From Actinopolymorpha alba DSM 45243 (GTDB lineage: Bacteria > Actinomycetota > Actinomycetes > Propionibacteriales > Actinopolymorphaceae), in contig NZ_KB892754.1 in assembly GCF_000373925.1 (NCBI RefSeq), positions 1-64,000 on the forward strand: a stretch of DNA of 64,000 nt. Reading direction: 5' to 3'. This document shows, one piece after another, positions 23,582 through 31,647 of the stretch; positions within the stretch are counted from its first letter, which is position 1, and each line of letters begins with the position of its first letter. Made by a program: the position numbers and the translations under genes. Below the pieces are notes generated by a model, which had not been told where the DNA came from, searched no databases, and saw nothing but the letters and a program-made list of their open reading frames with translations.

Positions 23582-26238
23582 CACTGACCTGGATCCGCGG
23601 ACTGACGGGTATGCGAGCCGGCCGGCTCGCGGGCGCGACGGTCGGGATCGCGATCGCGGTCGCGCTGCTGGCTGCCCTGGGCAGTTTCCTTGGTTCGTCC
23701 AGGGCCACCATGACCACCCGGTCGGTGCAGCAGGTCGCGGTGGACTGGCAGGTGGAGGTGCAACCTGGAACCCCGGCCGCCTCCGTGATGAGGGCCGTAA
23801 ACGCCGACCCGCGGGTGTCGCGGGCCATGCCGGTCGGGTACGCCACCACCACAGGCCTCCAGGCCACCGCCGGCGGCACGACGCTGACCACCGGAGCGGG
23901 GAAGGTACTCGGCCTGCCGGCGTCGTACGCGACGACGTTCCCGGGCGAGATCCGCTTCCTCACCGGCTCCCGTGACGGCGTACTTCTCGCCCAGCAGACC
24001 GCCGCCAACCTGCACGCCGCGCCCGGCGACCGGATCAGTCTCGGACGTGCCGGCCTGCCGCCGGTGACCGTGCGGGTCGACGGGATCGTGGATCTGCCGC
24101 AGGCGGACTCGCTGTTCCAGACGGTCGGCGCTCCGGTGGGCGCCCAGCCGACCGCGCCACCGGACAACGTCGTCCTCATGCCGCAGGACCGCTGGCACCA
24201 GGTCTTCGACCCAGTGGCGAAGGCGCGTCCCGACCAGGTGCGGGCGCAGGTGCATGCCCGCACCCGGCACAACCTCCCACCCGATCCGGCCGCGGCGTAC
24301 GCCGTGGTGACCGGGGCCGCGCACAATCTCGAGGCTCGCCTGGCCGGCGGAGGCCTGGTCGGCGACAACCTGGCGGCGACCCTGGACTCGGCCCGCCAGG
24401 ACGCGTCGTACGCGCAACTGCTGTTCCTCTTCCTGGGCGTGCCGGGCGCCGTCCTGGCTGGCCTGCTCACCGGCATCGTCACCGCGAGCGGGGCAGACCG
24501 CCGGCGCGCCGAACAGGCGCTCCTACGGGCACGTGGCGCCAACTCCAGTCAGCTGCTCCGGCTGGCGGTGGCCGAGGCTGTCCTGGTGGGGGTCGTCGGA
24601 TCGGCGGCCGGGCTGGGGATTGCCGCTCTGGTGGGCAGGCTGGCGTTCGGAAGTGCGGCGTTCGGCTCGACCGCGGGCGCGTCAACGGTCTGGGCCGCGG
24701 TCAGTGTCGCCATCGGGCTCCTGGTCGCGATCGCGACCGTGGCCTGGCCGGCCCGCCGTGACCTGCGCGCCAGCACGGTGATGGCGGCGCGGCAGCCGGT
24801 GGCTCTTCGTCGGCGCCCCCGGTGGATGCGGTACGGGCTCGACATCTGGCTGCTGGTCGCGTTCGGCCTGGCGTTCTGGGCCACCAGCAGCAACGGTTAC
24901 CAGCTCGTGCTCGCACCCGAGGGTGTGCCCACGATCTCGGTGAGCTACTGGGCGTTCGCGGCGCCGGCGCTGCTGTGGGCTGGTGCCGGACTGCTGGCCT
25001 GGCGGCTGGTCGACCTCCTGCTGCGGGAAGGTCGGCCGGTCCTGTCCGTGGCGTTGCGCCCGTTGGCGGGTCCGCTGTCGGGCACCGTCGCGGCCACGAT
25101 GTCCCGGCAACGCCGGTTGCTCGCGCGTACCGTCGTTCTCGTCATGCTGGCCGTCGCCTTCGCTGCCTCCACGGCGACGTTCGACGCGACGTTCCGCCAG
25201 CAAGCTGAGGTTGACGCGCAGCTCACCAATGGCGCCGACGTCACCGTGACGGCCCCGCCAACAGCGACGACCTCGCCCGCGCGCGCCAGCACGCTCGCCG
25301 CGATTCCCGGGGTGGCAAAGGTAGGCGCACTGCAACACCGCTACGCCTACATCGGTCCGGATCTGCAGGATCTGTACGGCATCGACCCGCACACGCTCGG
25401 ACGTCAGGTACGCCTGCAGGACGCGTACTTCGCCGGTGGCACGGCCAAGGATCTGCTCGGCCGGCTGGCCCGCCAACCCGACGCGATCCTGGTGAGTGCG
25501 GAGACAGTGCACGACTACCAGCTCCACCCCGGCGACCTGATCCGCCTCCGGCTGGTGGAAGCGCGTACCCACAGACAGCTGGTGGTGCCGTTCCACTACG
25601 TGGGCGTCGTCAAGGAGTTTCCGACCGCGCCCAAGGACAGCTTCTTCGTCACCAACGCCAGCTATGTCGCCCGCCGTACCGGGAACCCGGTCGTCGGTGA
25701 GTTCCTCCTGACGACGGACGGCACACCGCCCACGACGGTGGCGCAGCGGGTGCGCTCCACCCTGGGCCCGAACGCGCAGGTCTCCGACATCCAGACCACC
25801 CGGGCTGTGGTCGGCTCGAGCCTTACCGCCGTGGATCTGTCCGGGCTCACCAAGGTCGAACTCTCCTTCGCGATCGTCCTGGCCGCGTCGGCGACCGGGT
25901 TGCTGCTCCTGCTGGGATTCGCCGAGCGCCGGCGTACCTTCGCGCTCCTGCGGGCGATCGGTGCCCGGCCCAACCAGTTGGCCGCGCTCGTCCGCTCGGA
26001 AGTCAGTCTGGTCGCGGTCCTCGGGGCTGTCCTGGGCGCCGCGGCGGGATGGGGACTGGCCGCAGTTCTGGTGGCGGAGCTGGCCGGCGTCTTCGACCCG
26101 CCGCCGGACTCTCTCGCGGTTCCCTGGCGCTATCTGGCGGTGGTCGCCTTCATCGGTTTGATCTGCACGATCGCGGCCGGAGTACGCGCGGTGTCGACCG
26201 CACGGCGGCCCGCTCTCGAGGTGCTCAGGGACCTGTGA
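23575..26238 (+). CDS. FtsX-family ABC permease with two FtsX domains
   Basis: 887 residues. An N-terminal membrane helix is followed by a large extracytoplasmic domain (about 45-270), a three-helix FtsX core (about 280-400), two middle helices, a second extracytoplasmic domain (about 530-740) and a second FtsX core at the C-terminus (about 755-880). This is the type III MacB-like architecture with tandem permease halves. It probably exports, or mechanically transmits a signal for, envelope components or antimicrobial compounds. ATG 23575 lies inside the preceding ATPase gene; the stop overlaps a GTG start of the response regulator. Confidence 0.88.
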   Translation: MLTLTWIRGLTGMRAGRLAGATVGIAIAVALLAALGSFLGSSRATMTTRSVQQVAVDWQVEVQPGTPAASVMRAVNADPRVSRAMPVGYATTTGLQATAGGTTLTTGAGKVLGLPASYATTFPGEIRFLTGSRDGVLLAQQTAANLHAAPGDRISLGRAGLPPVTVRVDGIVDLPQADSLFQTVGAPVGAQPTAPPDNVVLMPQDRWHQVFDPVAKARPDQVRAQVHARTRHNLPPDPAAAYAVVTGAAHNLEARLAGGGLVGDNLAATLDSARQDASYAQLLFLFLGVPGAVLAGLLTGIVTASGADRRRAEQALLRARGANSSQLLRLAVAEAVLVGVVGSAAGLGIAALVGRLAFGSAAFGSTAGASTVWAAVSVAIGLLVAIATVAWPARRDLRASTVMAARQPVALRRRPRWMRYGLDIWLLVAFGLAFWATSSNGYQLVLAPEGVPTISVSYWAFAAPALLWAGAGLLAWRLVDLLLREGRPVLSVALRPLAGPLSGTVAATMSRQRRLLARTVVLVMLAVAFAASTATFDATFRQQAEVDAQLTNGADVTVTAPPTATTSPARASTLAAIPGVAKVGALQHRYAYIGPDLQDLYGIDPHTLGRQVRLQDAYFAGGTAKDLLGRLARQPDAILVSAETVHDYQLHPGDLIRLRLVEARTHRQLVVPFHYVGVVKEFPTAPKDSFFVTNASYVARRTGNPVVGEFLLTTDGTPPTTVAQRVRSTLGPNAQVSDIQTTRAVVGSSLTAVDLSGLTKVELSFAIVLAASATGLLLLLGFAERRRTFALLRAIGARPNQLAALVRSEVSLVAVLGAVLGAAAGWGLAAVLVAELAGVFDPPPDSLAVPWRYLAVVAFIGLICTIAAGVRAVSTARRPALEVLRDL

Positions 26239-26966
26239 CGGATACACTCGGCGCCGTGGCCCGGCTGCTCGTCGTGGAGGACGACGACACCATCGGCGGC
26301 CTCCTCGACCGCGGGCTGCGGTCGCACGGACATGAGGTCGTCTGGTGTCGTTCGGGCCGGGCGGCTCTCCACGAGGCGACCATTGCGGACTTCGACCTCA
26401 TCCTGCTCGATCTGGGCCTGCCCGATCTCGACGGTTTCGAGGTGTGCCGGCGAGTTCGGGCGGCCGCTCCGGGATGCGTGCTGGTGATCCTCACCGCACG
26501 CGACGAGGAGATGGACGTGGTCGTGGGCCTGGAGGCAGGCGCGGACGACTACCTCACCAAACCCTTCCGGTACACCGAGCTGTTGGCCCGCATCCGCGCG
26601 CACCTCAGACGCGGGGCAGGGGCGGCACCCACGCCGGAGGCGTACATCGTCGGCGACCTCACCGTCGACACAGCGGCCCGTCGTTGCTCCCTCCGTGGCC
26701 ATGACGTCGCACTCCGGAGCAAGGAGTTCGATCTGCTGGCCCGTCTGGCGGCCGAGCCGAACCTCGCCATCACCCGCGAAACCCTCATGGCGGACGTCTG
26801 GGACGAGAACTGGCATGGCTCCACGAAAACCCTCGATGTGCACGTCGCCGCACTGCGCCGCAAGCTCGCGGCGGCGTCCGAGAACGTTGACGCCGACATC
26901 GTCAGCGTCCCGTCGATAGCCACTCTGCGCGGATACGGCTACCGGCTCGAGTCCGCGCCGAGCTGA
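26235..26966 (+). CDS. OmpR/PhoB-family response regulator
   Basis: 243 residues from GTG 26235, whose GTGA overlaps the permease stop; GTG 26256 (VARLLVVEDDD) is an alternative. The receiver has acidic residues EDDD, phospho-acceptor Asp in LILLDLGLPD and Lys in TKPFRY. The C-terminal winged helix has RSKEFDLLARLA and HGSTKTLDVHVAALRRKL. It is the partner of the kinase at 27019 and part of the ABC/FtsX operon, which it probably regulates. Confidence 0.92.
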   Translation: MTDTLGAVARLLVVEDDDTIGGLLDRGLRSHGHEVVWCRSGRAALHEATIADFDLILLDLGLPDLDGFEVCRRVRAAAPGCVLVILTARDEEMDVVVGLEAGADDYLTKPFRYTELLARIRAHLRRGAGAAPTPEAYIVGDLTVDTAARRCSLRGHDVALRSKEFDLLARLAAEPNLAITRETLMADVWDENWHGSTKTLDVHVAALRRKLAAASENVDADIVSVPSIATLRGYGYRLESAPS

Positions 26967-27018
26967 CACCAGACACCGTGAGCGGCCGACAAGGGGTTGC
27001 GACCGTGAAGGAGTGAAC

Positions 27019-28335
27019 ATGCGCAAGCGGATCGTGACGCTGGTCGTGCTGGCCGCCGTACTCGCCATCAGCTTGTTCGGAATCCCCCTCGCCGTGGGTG
27101 TCGCGCACTCCTTTGTGACCGACGAGAGCACCGAGCTTGAACGCCTTGCCGACACCGCGGCTGACCTCGTGCAACAGACCCATGTCGTCGGGCGGCTCAC
27201 GGGGCCCGAGAGCGGCACCGACCTCGCGTTGTACGACCGCGCCGGCCGGCTGGTGGCGGGCAACGGTCCGGCCCAGGCCGACATCCTCACGCGGAGAACT
27301 CTTCGCGACAACATCGTGCACCGGGACACGGTCCGGGGCATGCTGACCGTCACCGTTCCGGTCGGGGGATCCGGTCCAGCCACCGGCGTCATGCGGGCAA
27401 GCGCCCCCAGATCGGCTCTCTATCCCCAGATCGGCGCGACCTGGCTGATGATGGTGGGCCTCGGCTTACTCGCGGTCTCCCTGACCGGCCTGGTCGCACA
27501 CGCGCAGGTTCGACGCCTGACGGCGCCTCTGGACGCGCTCACGGCGGCCGCGGGCCGACTCGGTGAAGGCGACTTCAGTGTTCGCGCGGCCCCGAGCGGG
27601 CTCGGCGAGATCGATGCCGCCGGTGAGGCACTCAACCGCACCGCTGCCCGGCTTGGTTCCCTGGTGGAGCGGGAGCGTGCCTTCACCGCCGACGCGTCCC
27701 ACCAGCTGCGCACGCCGCTGACCGGCCTTCGGTTCGGCCTCGAGGCTGCCCTCGAGGGACCGCCGGAGCAGTACCGCGACGCGATGATCGCCGCGATCGC
27801 CGACGCCGATCGTCTCGAACGCATCACCAAGGATCTGCTGGTCCTGGCAAGGGACGCGCCCCAGGGATCGGCGCGGCTCGACGTCGCTGTGGTGTTGGAG
27901 GACCTCCGGCGGGATTGGCATGGCCAACTCGCCGCCGCTGGCCGCCCGCTCCGTATTGCCATCGACCGCGACCTGCCAGCGTCGACCGCATCGGTGGCCG
28001 CCGTGCGCCAGGTGCTTGCCGTGCTCGTCGAGAACGCCGTCCAGCATGGCTCCGGTGTCGTCTCACTCCGGGCACGCGACTCGGCCGGCGCACTCGCCAT
28101 CGACGTACGCAACGAGGGATGCGCCATCACGATAGATGAGGGCGAGTTGTTCAGCCGACGCTCCGCGGGCGCCCACGGACACGGCATCGGACTCGCGCTC
28201 GCCCGAAGTCTCGCTGAGGCCGAGGGTGGGCGCCTTCACCTCACCGCCGCGGATCCACCGACCTTCACGCTCTTGCTACCCGTCGTACTCTCCGAACCGC
28301 CTTCCGCGCCGTCCGGCGATGAGTCCCAGCAGTGA
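27019..28335 (+). CDS. membrane sensor histidine kinase (HAMP-HisKA-HATPase)
   Basis: 438 residues. Two membrane helices (about 5-27 and 140-160) flank an extracytoplasmic sensor of about 110 residues. They are followed by HAMP, HisKA with ADASHQLRTPLTGL, and HATPase with the N box LVENAVQHG. The G1 box reads VRNEGCAI (Asn where Asp is usual) and the G2 box is HGHGIGLALA; the Asn variant is seen in many actinobacterial kinases. An AAGGAG site lies five bases before ATG 27019. It is the last gene of the lipoprotein/ABC/FtsX/response-regulator operon and ends six bases from a convergent small lipoprotein gene. Confidence 0.9.
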   Translation: MRKRIVTLVVLAAVLAISLFGIPLAVGVAHSFVTDESTELERLADTAADLVQQTHVVGRLTGPESGTDLALYDRAGRLVAGNGPAQADILTRRTLRDNIVHRDTVRGMLTVTVPVGGSGPATGVMRASAPRSALYPQIGATWLMMVGLGLLAVSLTGLVAHAQVRRLTAPLDALTAAAGRLGEGDFSVRAAPSGLGEIDAAGEALNRTAARLGSLVERERAFTADASHQLRTPLTGLRFGLEAALEGPPEQYRDAMIAAIADADRLERITKDLLVLARDAPQGSARLDVAVVLEDLRRDWHGQLAAAGRPLRIAIDRDLPASTASVAAVRQVLAVLVENAVQHGSGVVSLRARDSAGALAIDVRNEGCAITIDEGELFSRRSAGAHGHGIGLALARSLAEAEGGRLHLTAADPPTFTLLLPVVLSEPPSAPSGDESQQ

Positions 28336-28341
28336 CGAGGC

Positions 28342-28587
28342 TCAACGATGGGTGGCCGTGCTGGTGGGGCTGTGGGTCATGGTGCTTGTCGGGCTGTGGG
28401 TCGTCGTGCTCGTTGGACTGTGAGTCGCTGTGCCTGTCGGGCTGTGCGTCATGGTGCTTGTCGGACTGTGAGTTGGGCTGGGTGACTTCGGGCATCCGGC
28501 CAGAACCGCGGCAAGCGCCAGCGACAACGCAACGACTGGCAAGCCTCCGCGCATGCTCGCGATCATTCTGTCTGGCAACGACCTCAT
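28342..28587 (-). CDS. small lipoprotein with 8-residue His/Thr/Ser/Pro repeats
   Basis: 81 residues. A basic N-region, hydrophobic segment and lipobox VLAGC form a lipoprotein signal (about residues 1-32). The mature part is little more than five tandem copies of an octapeptide of the form THSPTSTM, each with one histidine. ATG 28587 has the strong site GGTGGAGAGG just upstream. No family is recognised. The repeat could be an O-glycosylated wall-spanning stalk or a weak metal binder. It is convergent with the kinase gene and monocistronic. Confidence 0.6.
   Translation of the reverse strand: MRSLPDRMIASMRGGLPVVALSLALAAVLAGCPKSPSPTHSPTSTMTHSPTGTATHSPTSTTTHSPTSTMTHSPTSTATHR
28354..28473 (-). 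repeat. 24-bp tandem repeat, five copies
   Basis: Five 24-bp units (8 codons each) in frame inside the small lipoprotein gene. The units vary at several positions but keep the Thr-His-Ser-Pro-Thr core in most copies. Confidence 0.8.
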
Positions 28588-28877
28588 AGTGCCTCTCCAC
28601 CTGTCAACGACAGTTACTAAGGGCCCGTTGTGGATCGAACGGTGCCAATGCACTCAGATTCCCCGTCCTGACCGAGGAGCACGCCCGTCAAGCGAAGCAA
28701 ATGTCCGCGATTCGCCGACGTCGGGAAGCTGGCAACGACGCTGATCAGCTGGCAGCCAAGGCTGTCTCGCCTCGGCTCGCTATTGTTAGGGCGCCCGCCA
28801 GTTGTCGATCAACGGACCTTGGCTGAGATCGATAGTCTCTGCCATTTCGGAAGTCCGCTGGAATTTGGAAGTACCAC

Positions 28878-30542
28878 GTGAAGCGGAAAGAATATCTCGA
28901 TCTTCGCGGTTTCGAGACCAGAAGGTATTCAGTTCTTGATGCAATCCTGGCGGTCGATACCGACCTCGACCTCAATGAGATTCTTGCCCGTGTCGCGCAG
29001 GTCGCTCGCCTGTTACTGAATGCCCGTTACGCCGTTCTCGCGGTGACCACCACGGATGACCTGGCCGCGGCGACCGTACCGTCCGGTCTTTCCACGCCGG
29101 AGGCCCGTCAACTCGGCGACTCGCGCGATCTCCTGACGAGCCTGGCCCGCCTCTTCCCCTCCACCGCGCCCTCCCGGTGGTGCGAGATCCATCCCCCTCC
29201 GGCCGGCCCGCACCTATCGCCCGGCATCCCGCCGACCACGAGCATGGTGGGTGCTCGGATCGCCATCGGAGGCGACGATCTCGGATTCCTGTGGGCTGGC
29301 GACAAGGTGAACGCACCGGAGTTCACGCCGGAGGACGATCTTCGCCTGGCGACGATCGCGATCGTCGCTCGTACCGCGATCGGCAACGCTCGACTTCGCG
29401 AGCGGGAGCGGCGCCGGCAGCAGTGGCTCGAGGCCGCTGCCGACCTCAACCGCCTGCTGTTCGAGGCAGCCAACCCTGGTGAGGCATTGCGGTGGGTCGA
29501 CGAGCGGATCCGCACGATCTCCGGTGCGTCCTGGTGCGGGATCTTCCTCCTGGACCCGAGTGAACCAAGCACGATCATGATCGAGTCGATCCAGGGTCCT
29601 GGCATCGACTACCAGGCCAGCGTGCGTTCACCCCTCGGCGGTCTTCGGGAGGCCGCTCTCAAGTCCGGCCGGTGCATCGTGAGCACGGACCTCATCAGCG
29701 ACCCCCGCTACAGCCCCTCCGCCGACTGGCCGGATGCGCTCGACGCTGTGGGGCCAGCCGTGATCGTGCCGCTGCTGGCGCCCGGAGAGGCCGTCGGCAC
29801 TCTCGTACTCGCCTGGCCGGAGGGACCAGCTCAGGTCCGCACGGCGGTCGCGGAAGCTCCGATGCTCGAGTTCTTCGCCAGCCGGGCGGCGCTTGCCTTC
29901 CAGCAGGTCAGTCACGAACGCCGACGCTCGCGGCTGCGAGTGCTCGCCGACCGCGATCGGATCGCCCAGGATCTCAACGACACGGTGATTCAACGGCTGT
30001 TCGCGGTGGGGACCCTTCTGGAGAGCGCCAGGGGGCTGACCCGTCAGCCGGAGGTGCGTGACCGCGTCGGCAGAGCGGTCACCGAGCTCGACAAGACCAC
30101 GCAGCACGCCCGAGCGGCGGTCTTCCAGCTGCGTACGCCCGATCCCGCCGACGTGTCGTCGGTCCGGAGCCAACTCTTCGCTGAGATCGATGCCGCCCGC
30201 GAGTTGCTGGGCTCGACTCCGCGACTCGTCCTCCACGGCCGGGTCGACACCGTGTCGACGCATATGCGCAGCGAGATCATGGCCACCGTGCACACGGCGC
30301 TGCTCATGGCGGCGCGGCAGGATCCCGTCAGCGACGTCGAGGTAAGACTCGAAGTGGACGACACGACGGTTCGGCTGACCGTTGCCTATGCCGGTGCACC
30401 GCCGTCCGGAGTCCGATCGCGTTCCGAGCCAGGGCTCGCCGACCTCGTTGCCCAAGCCGAGCGGCTGGGTGGCTCCTGCACAGTCCATACGGACGATGCG
30501 GGGATGACCACGCTTGACTGGTGCGTACGCAAGGGCGCTTGA
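28878..30542 (+). CDS. tandem GAF protein with a degenerate DevS/DosS-type kinase core (pseudokinase)
   Basis: 554 residues from GTG 28878, with GGAAG upstream. Two GAF-like domains (about 30-175 and 195-345) precede a region matching the HisKA_3 of DevS/DosS oxygen sensors. The consensus there is DLHD followed by VIQRLFA, but this protein has DLNDTVIQRLFAVG with Asn367 in place of the phospho-acceptor His. The C-terminal ATPase-like region lacks the N-box Asn (HTALLMAARQ), and the G1 box is replaced by AYAGAPPSG. Autophosphorylation is therefore unlikely. It may act as a ligand-controlled partner or decoy for an active kinase. No response regulator is adjacent. Confidence 0.85.
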   Translation: MKRKEYLDLRGFETRRYSVLDAILAVDTDLDLNEILARVAQVARLLLNARYAVLAVTTTDDLAAATVPSGLSTPEARQLGDSRDLLTSLARLFPSTAPSRWCEIHPPPAGPHLSPGIPPTTSMVGARIAIGGDDLGFLWAGDKVNAPEFTPEDDLRLATIAIVARTAIGNARLRERERRRQQWLEAAADLNRLLFEAANPGEALRWVDERIRTISGASWCGIFLLDPSEPSTIMIESIQGPGIDYQASVRSPLGGLREAALKSGRCIVSTDLISDPRYSPSADWPDALDAVGPAVIVPLLAPGEAVGTLVLAWPEGPAQVRTAVAEAPMLEFFASRAALAFQQVSHERRRSRLRVLADRDRIAQDLNDTVIQRLFAVGTLLESARGLTRQPEVRDRVGRAVTELDKTTQHARAAVFQLRTPDPADVSSVRSQLFAEIDAARELLGSTPRLVLHGRVDTVSTHMRSEIMATVHTALLMAARQDPVSDVEVRLEVDDTTVRLTVAYAGAPPSGVRSRSEPGLADLVAQAERLGGSCTVHTDDAGMTTLDWCVRKGA

Positions 30543-30617
30543 CCGGCTCCTAGGCGACGAAGGATCGACACCCATCCATGCGGAGAAGGCTCAGACAAGT
30601 CGCGGACGCAGGGCCAT

Positions 30618-30664
30618 GATCGTGAAGGATTTTCGTCGCTATATGACCAAAATCCTTCACGATC
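30618..30664 (+). terminator. 16-bp perfect hairpin
   Basis: GATCGTGAAGGATTTT (30618-30633) pairs perfectly with AAAATCCTTCACGATC (30649-30664), with a 15-base loop. It lies about 75 bases after the pseudokinase stop; the four A-U pairs sit at the loop side. Confidence 0.6.
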
Positions 30665-30816
30665 CTTGAAGGGGCAGCCTCAGGTCTCACGTACCGGACG
30701 GCTTGCGATGTGTCATGGGGATATGCCCCGCCTCGTACCGCAGAAGGTGTACACAATGTGAGACGCGACCTGCGGCACGCCCGACTTGGCGCCCCCGGTG
30801 GCCGGCCGGCGGCGGT

Positions 30817-30845
30817 TTGCCTGAATGCCGCGCGGTTGCTATACC
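30817..30845 (+). promoter_or_regulatory. candidate promoter of the riboswitch transcript
   Basis: TTGCCT (30817-30822), a 17-bp spacer and TATACC (30840-30845), four of six matches each. Transcription would begin near 30852, about 17 bases before the aptamer. Confidence 0.45.
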
Positions 30846-30868
30846 TGTGGCAAGCCCCGACAAGGCCA

Positions 30869-30910
30869 GCGGACGAGGGAGCAGTACCCGCACAGCGACA
30901 AGACTGACTC
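30869..30910 (+). promoter_or_regulatory. guanidine-III riboswitch (ykkC-III class)
   Basis: The segment has the conserved blocks of the class in order. GCGG (30869-30872) pairs with CCGC (30888-30891). ACGAGG follows the first arm, GAGCAGT follows, and GACAAG lies in the 3' part before ACTGACTC (30903-30910). GAGCAGT can pair with ACTG-A-CTC as the pseudoknot helix, with one bulged A. From memory of the Thermobifida aptamer, its helices have different bases but the same pairing, so the changes are compensatory. The class binds guanidinium. It precedes two SMR exporter genes, which is the usual context. Confidence 0.85.
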
Positions 30911-30924
30911 ATGGAGGGTGAGTC
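30906..30924 (+). promoter_or_regulatory. Shine-Dalgarno hairpin, expression platform of the guanidine switch
   Basis: GACTCAT (30906-30912) can pair with GTGAGTC (30918-30924), leaving GGAGG (30913-30917) exactly in the loop. The 5' arm GACTC is also the 3' strand of the aptamer pseudoknot, so the two structures exclude each other. The GTG start lies at 30929. Ligand binding would free the ribosome site (ON switch); this is inference from pairing. Confidence 0.6.
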
Positions 30925-30928
30925 TGTC

Positions 30929-31243
30929 GTGGCCTGGGTCATTCTGATTCTGTCCGGGGTGTTCGAAGCTGTCTGGGCGACCGCGCTCGCCGAATCCCGG
31001 GGACTAAAGCGTCCTGTTCCGACGGTGGTGTTTCTCGTCGCGCTTGTCGTGAGCATGACGGGCCTCGCCGTTGCCATGAACGCCGTACCGACCGGAACCG
31101 CCTACGCCGTGTGGGTTGGTGTGGGCGCGCTCCTGACCGTCGCCGGGGCAATCATTCGCGGAAAGGAAAGGGCCTCCACCGCGAAGCTACTCCTACTGGC
31201 CGGCCTGATCGCGTGCGTAGCTGGCCTGAAGGCGGTGAGCTGA
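30929..31243 (+). CDS. SMR-family guanidinium exporter subunit (SugE/Gdx-like)
   Basis: 104 residues with four membrane helices, and the SMR hallmark Glu in the first helix (GVFEAVWATALAES). The WATAL pattern and the GTAYAVWVGVGA loop place it in the SugE/Gdx branch, which exports guanidinium in exchange for protons. GTG 30929 is preferred to ATG 30911, because GGAGGG at 30913-30918 is 10 bases before it, the ATG falls at the aptamer edge with no ribosome site, and the product then begins VAWVILI like relatives. It overlaps the second SMR gene (TGATG), suggesting a heterodimeric transporter. Confidence 0.88.
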   Translation: MAWVILILSGVFEAVWATALAESRGLKRPVPTVVFLVALVVSMTGLAVAMNAVPTGTAYAVWVGVGALLTVAGAIIRGKERASTAKLLLLAGLIACVAGLKAVS

Positions 31244-31638
31244 TGTCGTGGGCGATTCTCATTCTCAGCGCGATTTTCGAGGCCGTGTGGGCGACCGCGT
31301 TGGGGAGGTCCGACGGATTCACGATGGTCGGGCCCACAGTCGTGTTCGGCGTGGGGATGGTCATCAGCATGGTCGGACTCGCCATCGCCATGACGAGGAT
31401 TCCGATCAGCGTCGCCTACGCGGTATGGGTCGGGTTGGGAGCGGCCCTCACGGTCGCCTTCGCGATGGCTAGCGGGGACGAGCCGGCGTCCGTGGCCAAG
31501 GTGATCTTCCTCGCCGGCATTATCGCCTGCGTGATCGGCCTGAAGTTCGTCAGGACCAAGCCGGGCAGGAATGCCGACTCTGTGAACGGCACACAGGAGG
31601 AGCCCGCCCGATCCGATGCCACCGTTCGCGAGGGTTAG
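31243..31638 (+). CDS. SMR-family guanidinium exporter partner subunit (SugE/Gdx-like)
   Basis: 131 residues with four membrane helices and the conserved Glu in ILSAIFEAVWATALG. A hydrophilic C-terminal tail of about 25 residues is absent from the first subunit. The ATG overlaps the upstream TGA. Paired SMR genes usually give a two-component exporter with fixed opposite topologies. The tail would then help set orientation or pairing (inference). Confidence 0.87.
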   Translation: MSWAILILSAIFEAVWATALGRSDGFTMVGPTVVFGVGMVISMVGLAIAMTRIPISVAYAVWVGLGAALTVAFAMASGDEPASVAKVIFLAGIIACVIGLKFVRTKPGRNADSVNGTQEEPARSDATVREG

Positions 31639-31647
31639 TGGCCGAGG

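Larger units (their letters stand above)
30543..30928 (+). other. intergenic region with terminator hairpin and riboswitch
   Basis: About 390 bases between the pseudokinase and the SMR pair. It contains the hairpin at 30618-30664, a promoter at 30817-30845 and the guanidine-III riboswitch from 30869. Nothing else is supported in the remainder. Confidence 0.7.

Noticed and set aside
24682-26247. A 521-codon minus-strand open frame opposite the FtsX permease gene
   Set aside because: Gln/Arg/Asp-rich mirror frame without any recognisable motif; the permease on the other strand is clear.
28332-28589. Cys-rich plus-strand frame over the 24-bp repeats
   Set aside because: The opposite strand has a ribosome site, signal peptide and lipobox; the Cys pattern is only the mirror of the repeat.
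30703-30921. Short plus-strand reading frame across the riboswitch region
   Set aside because: It overlaps the structured aptamer, lacks a ribosome site and ends just past the aptamer; RNA features explain the sequence better.
30911-30928. ATG 30911 as the start of the first SMR protein
   Set aside because: It directly abuts the aptamer with no upstream ribosome site, whereas GTG 30929 has GGAGGG at proper distance and gives the family-typical N-terminus.
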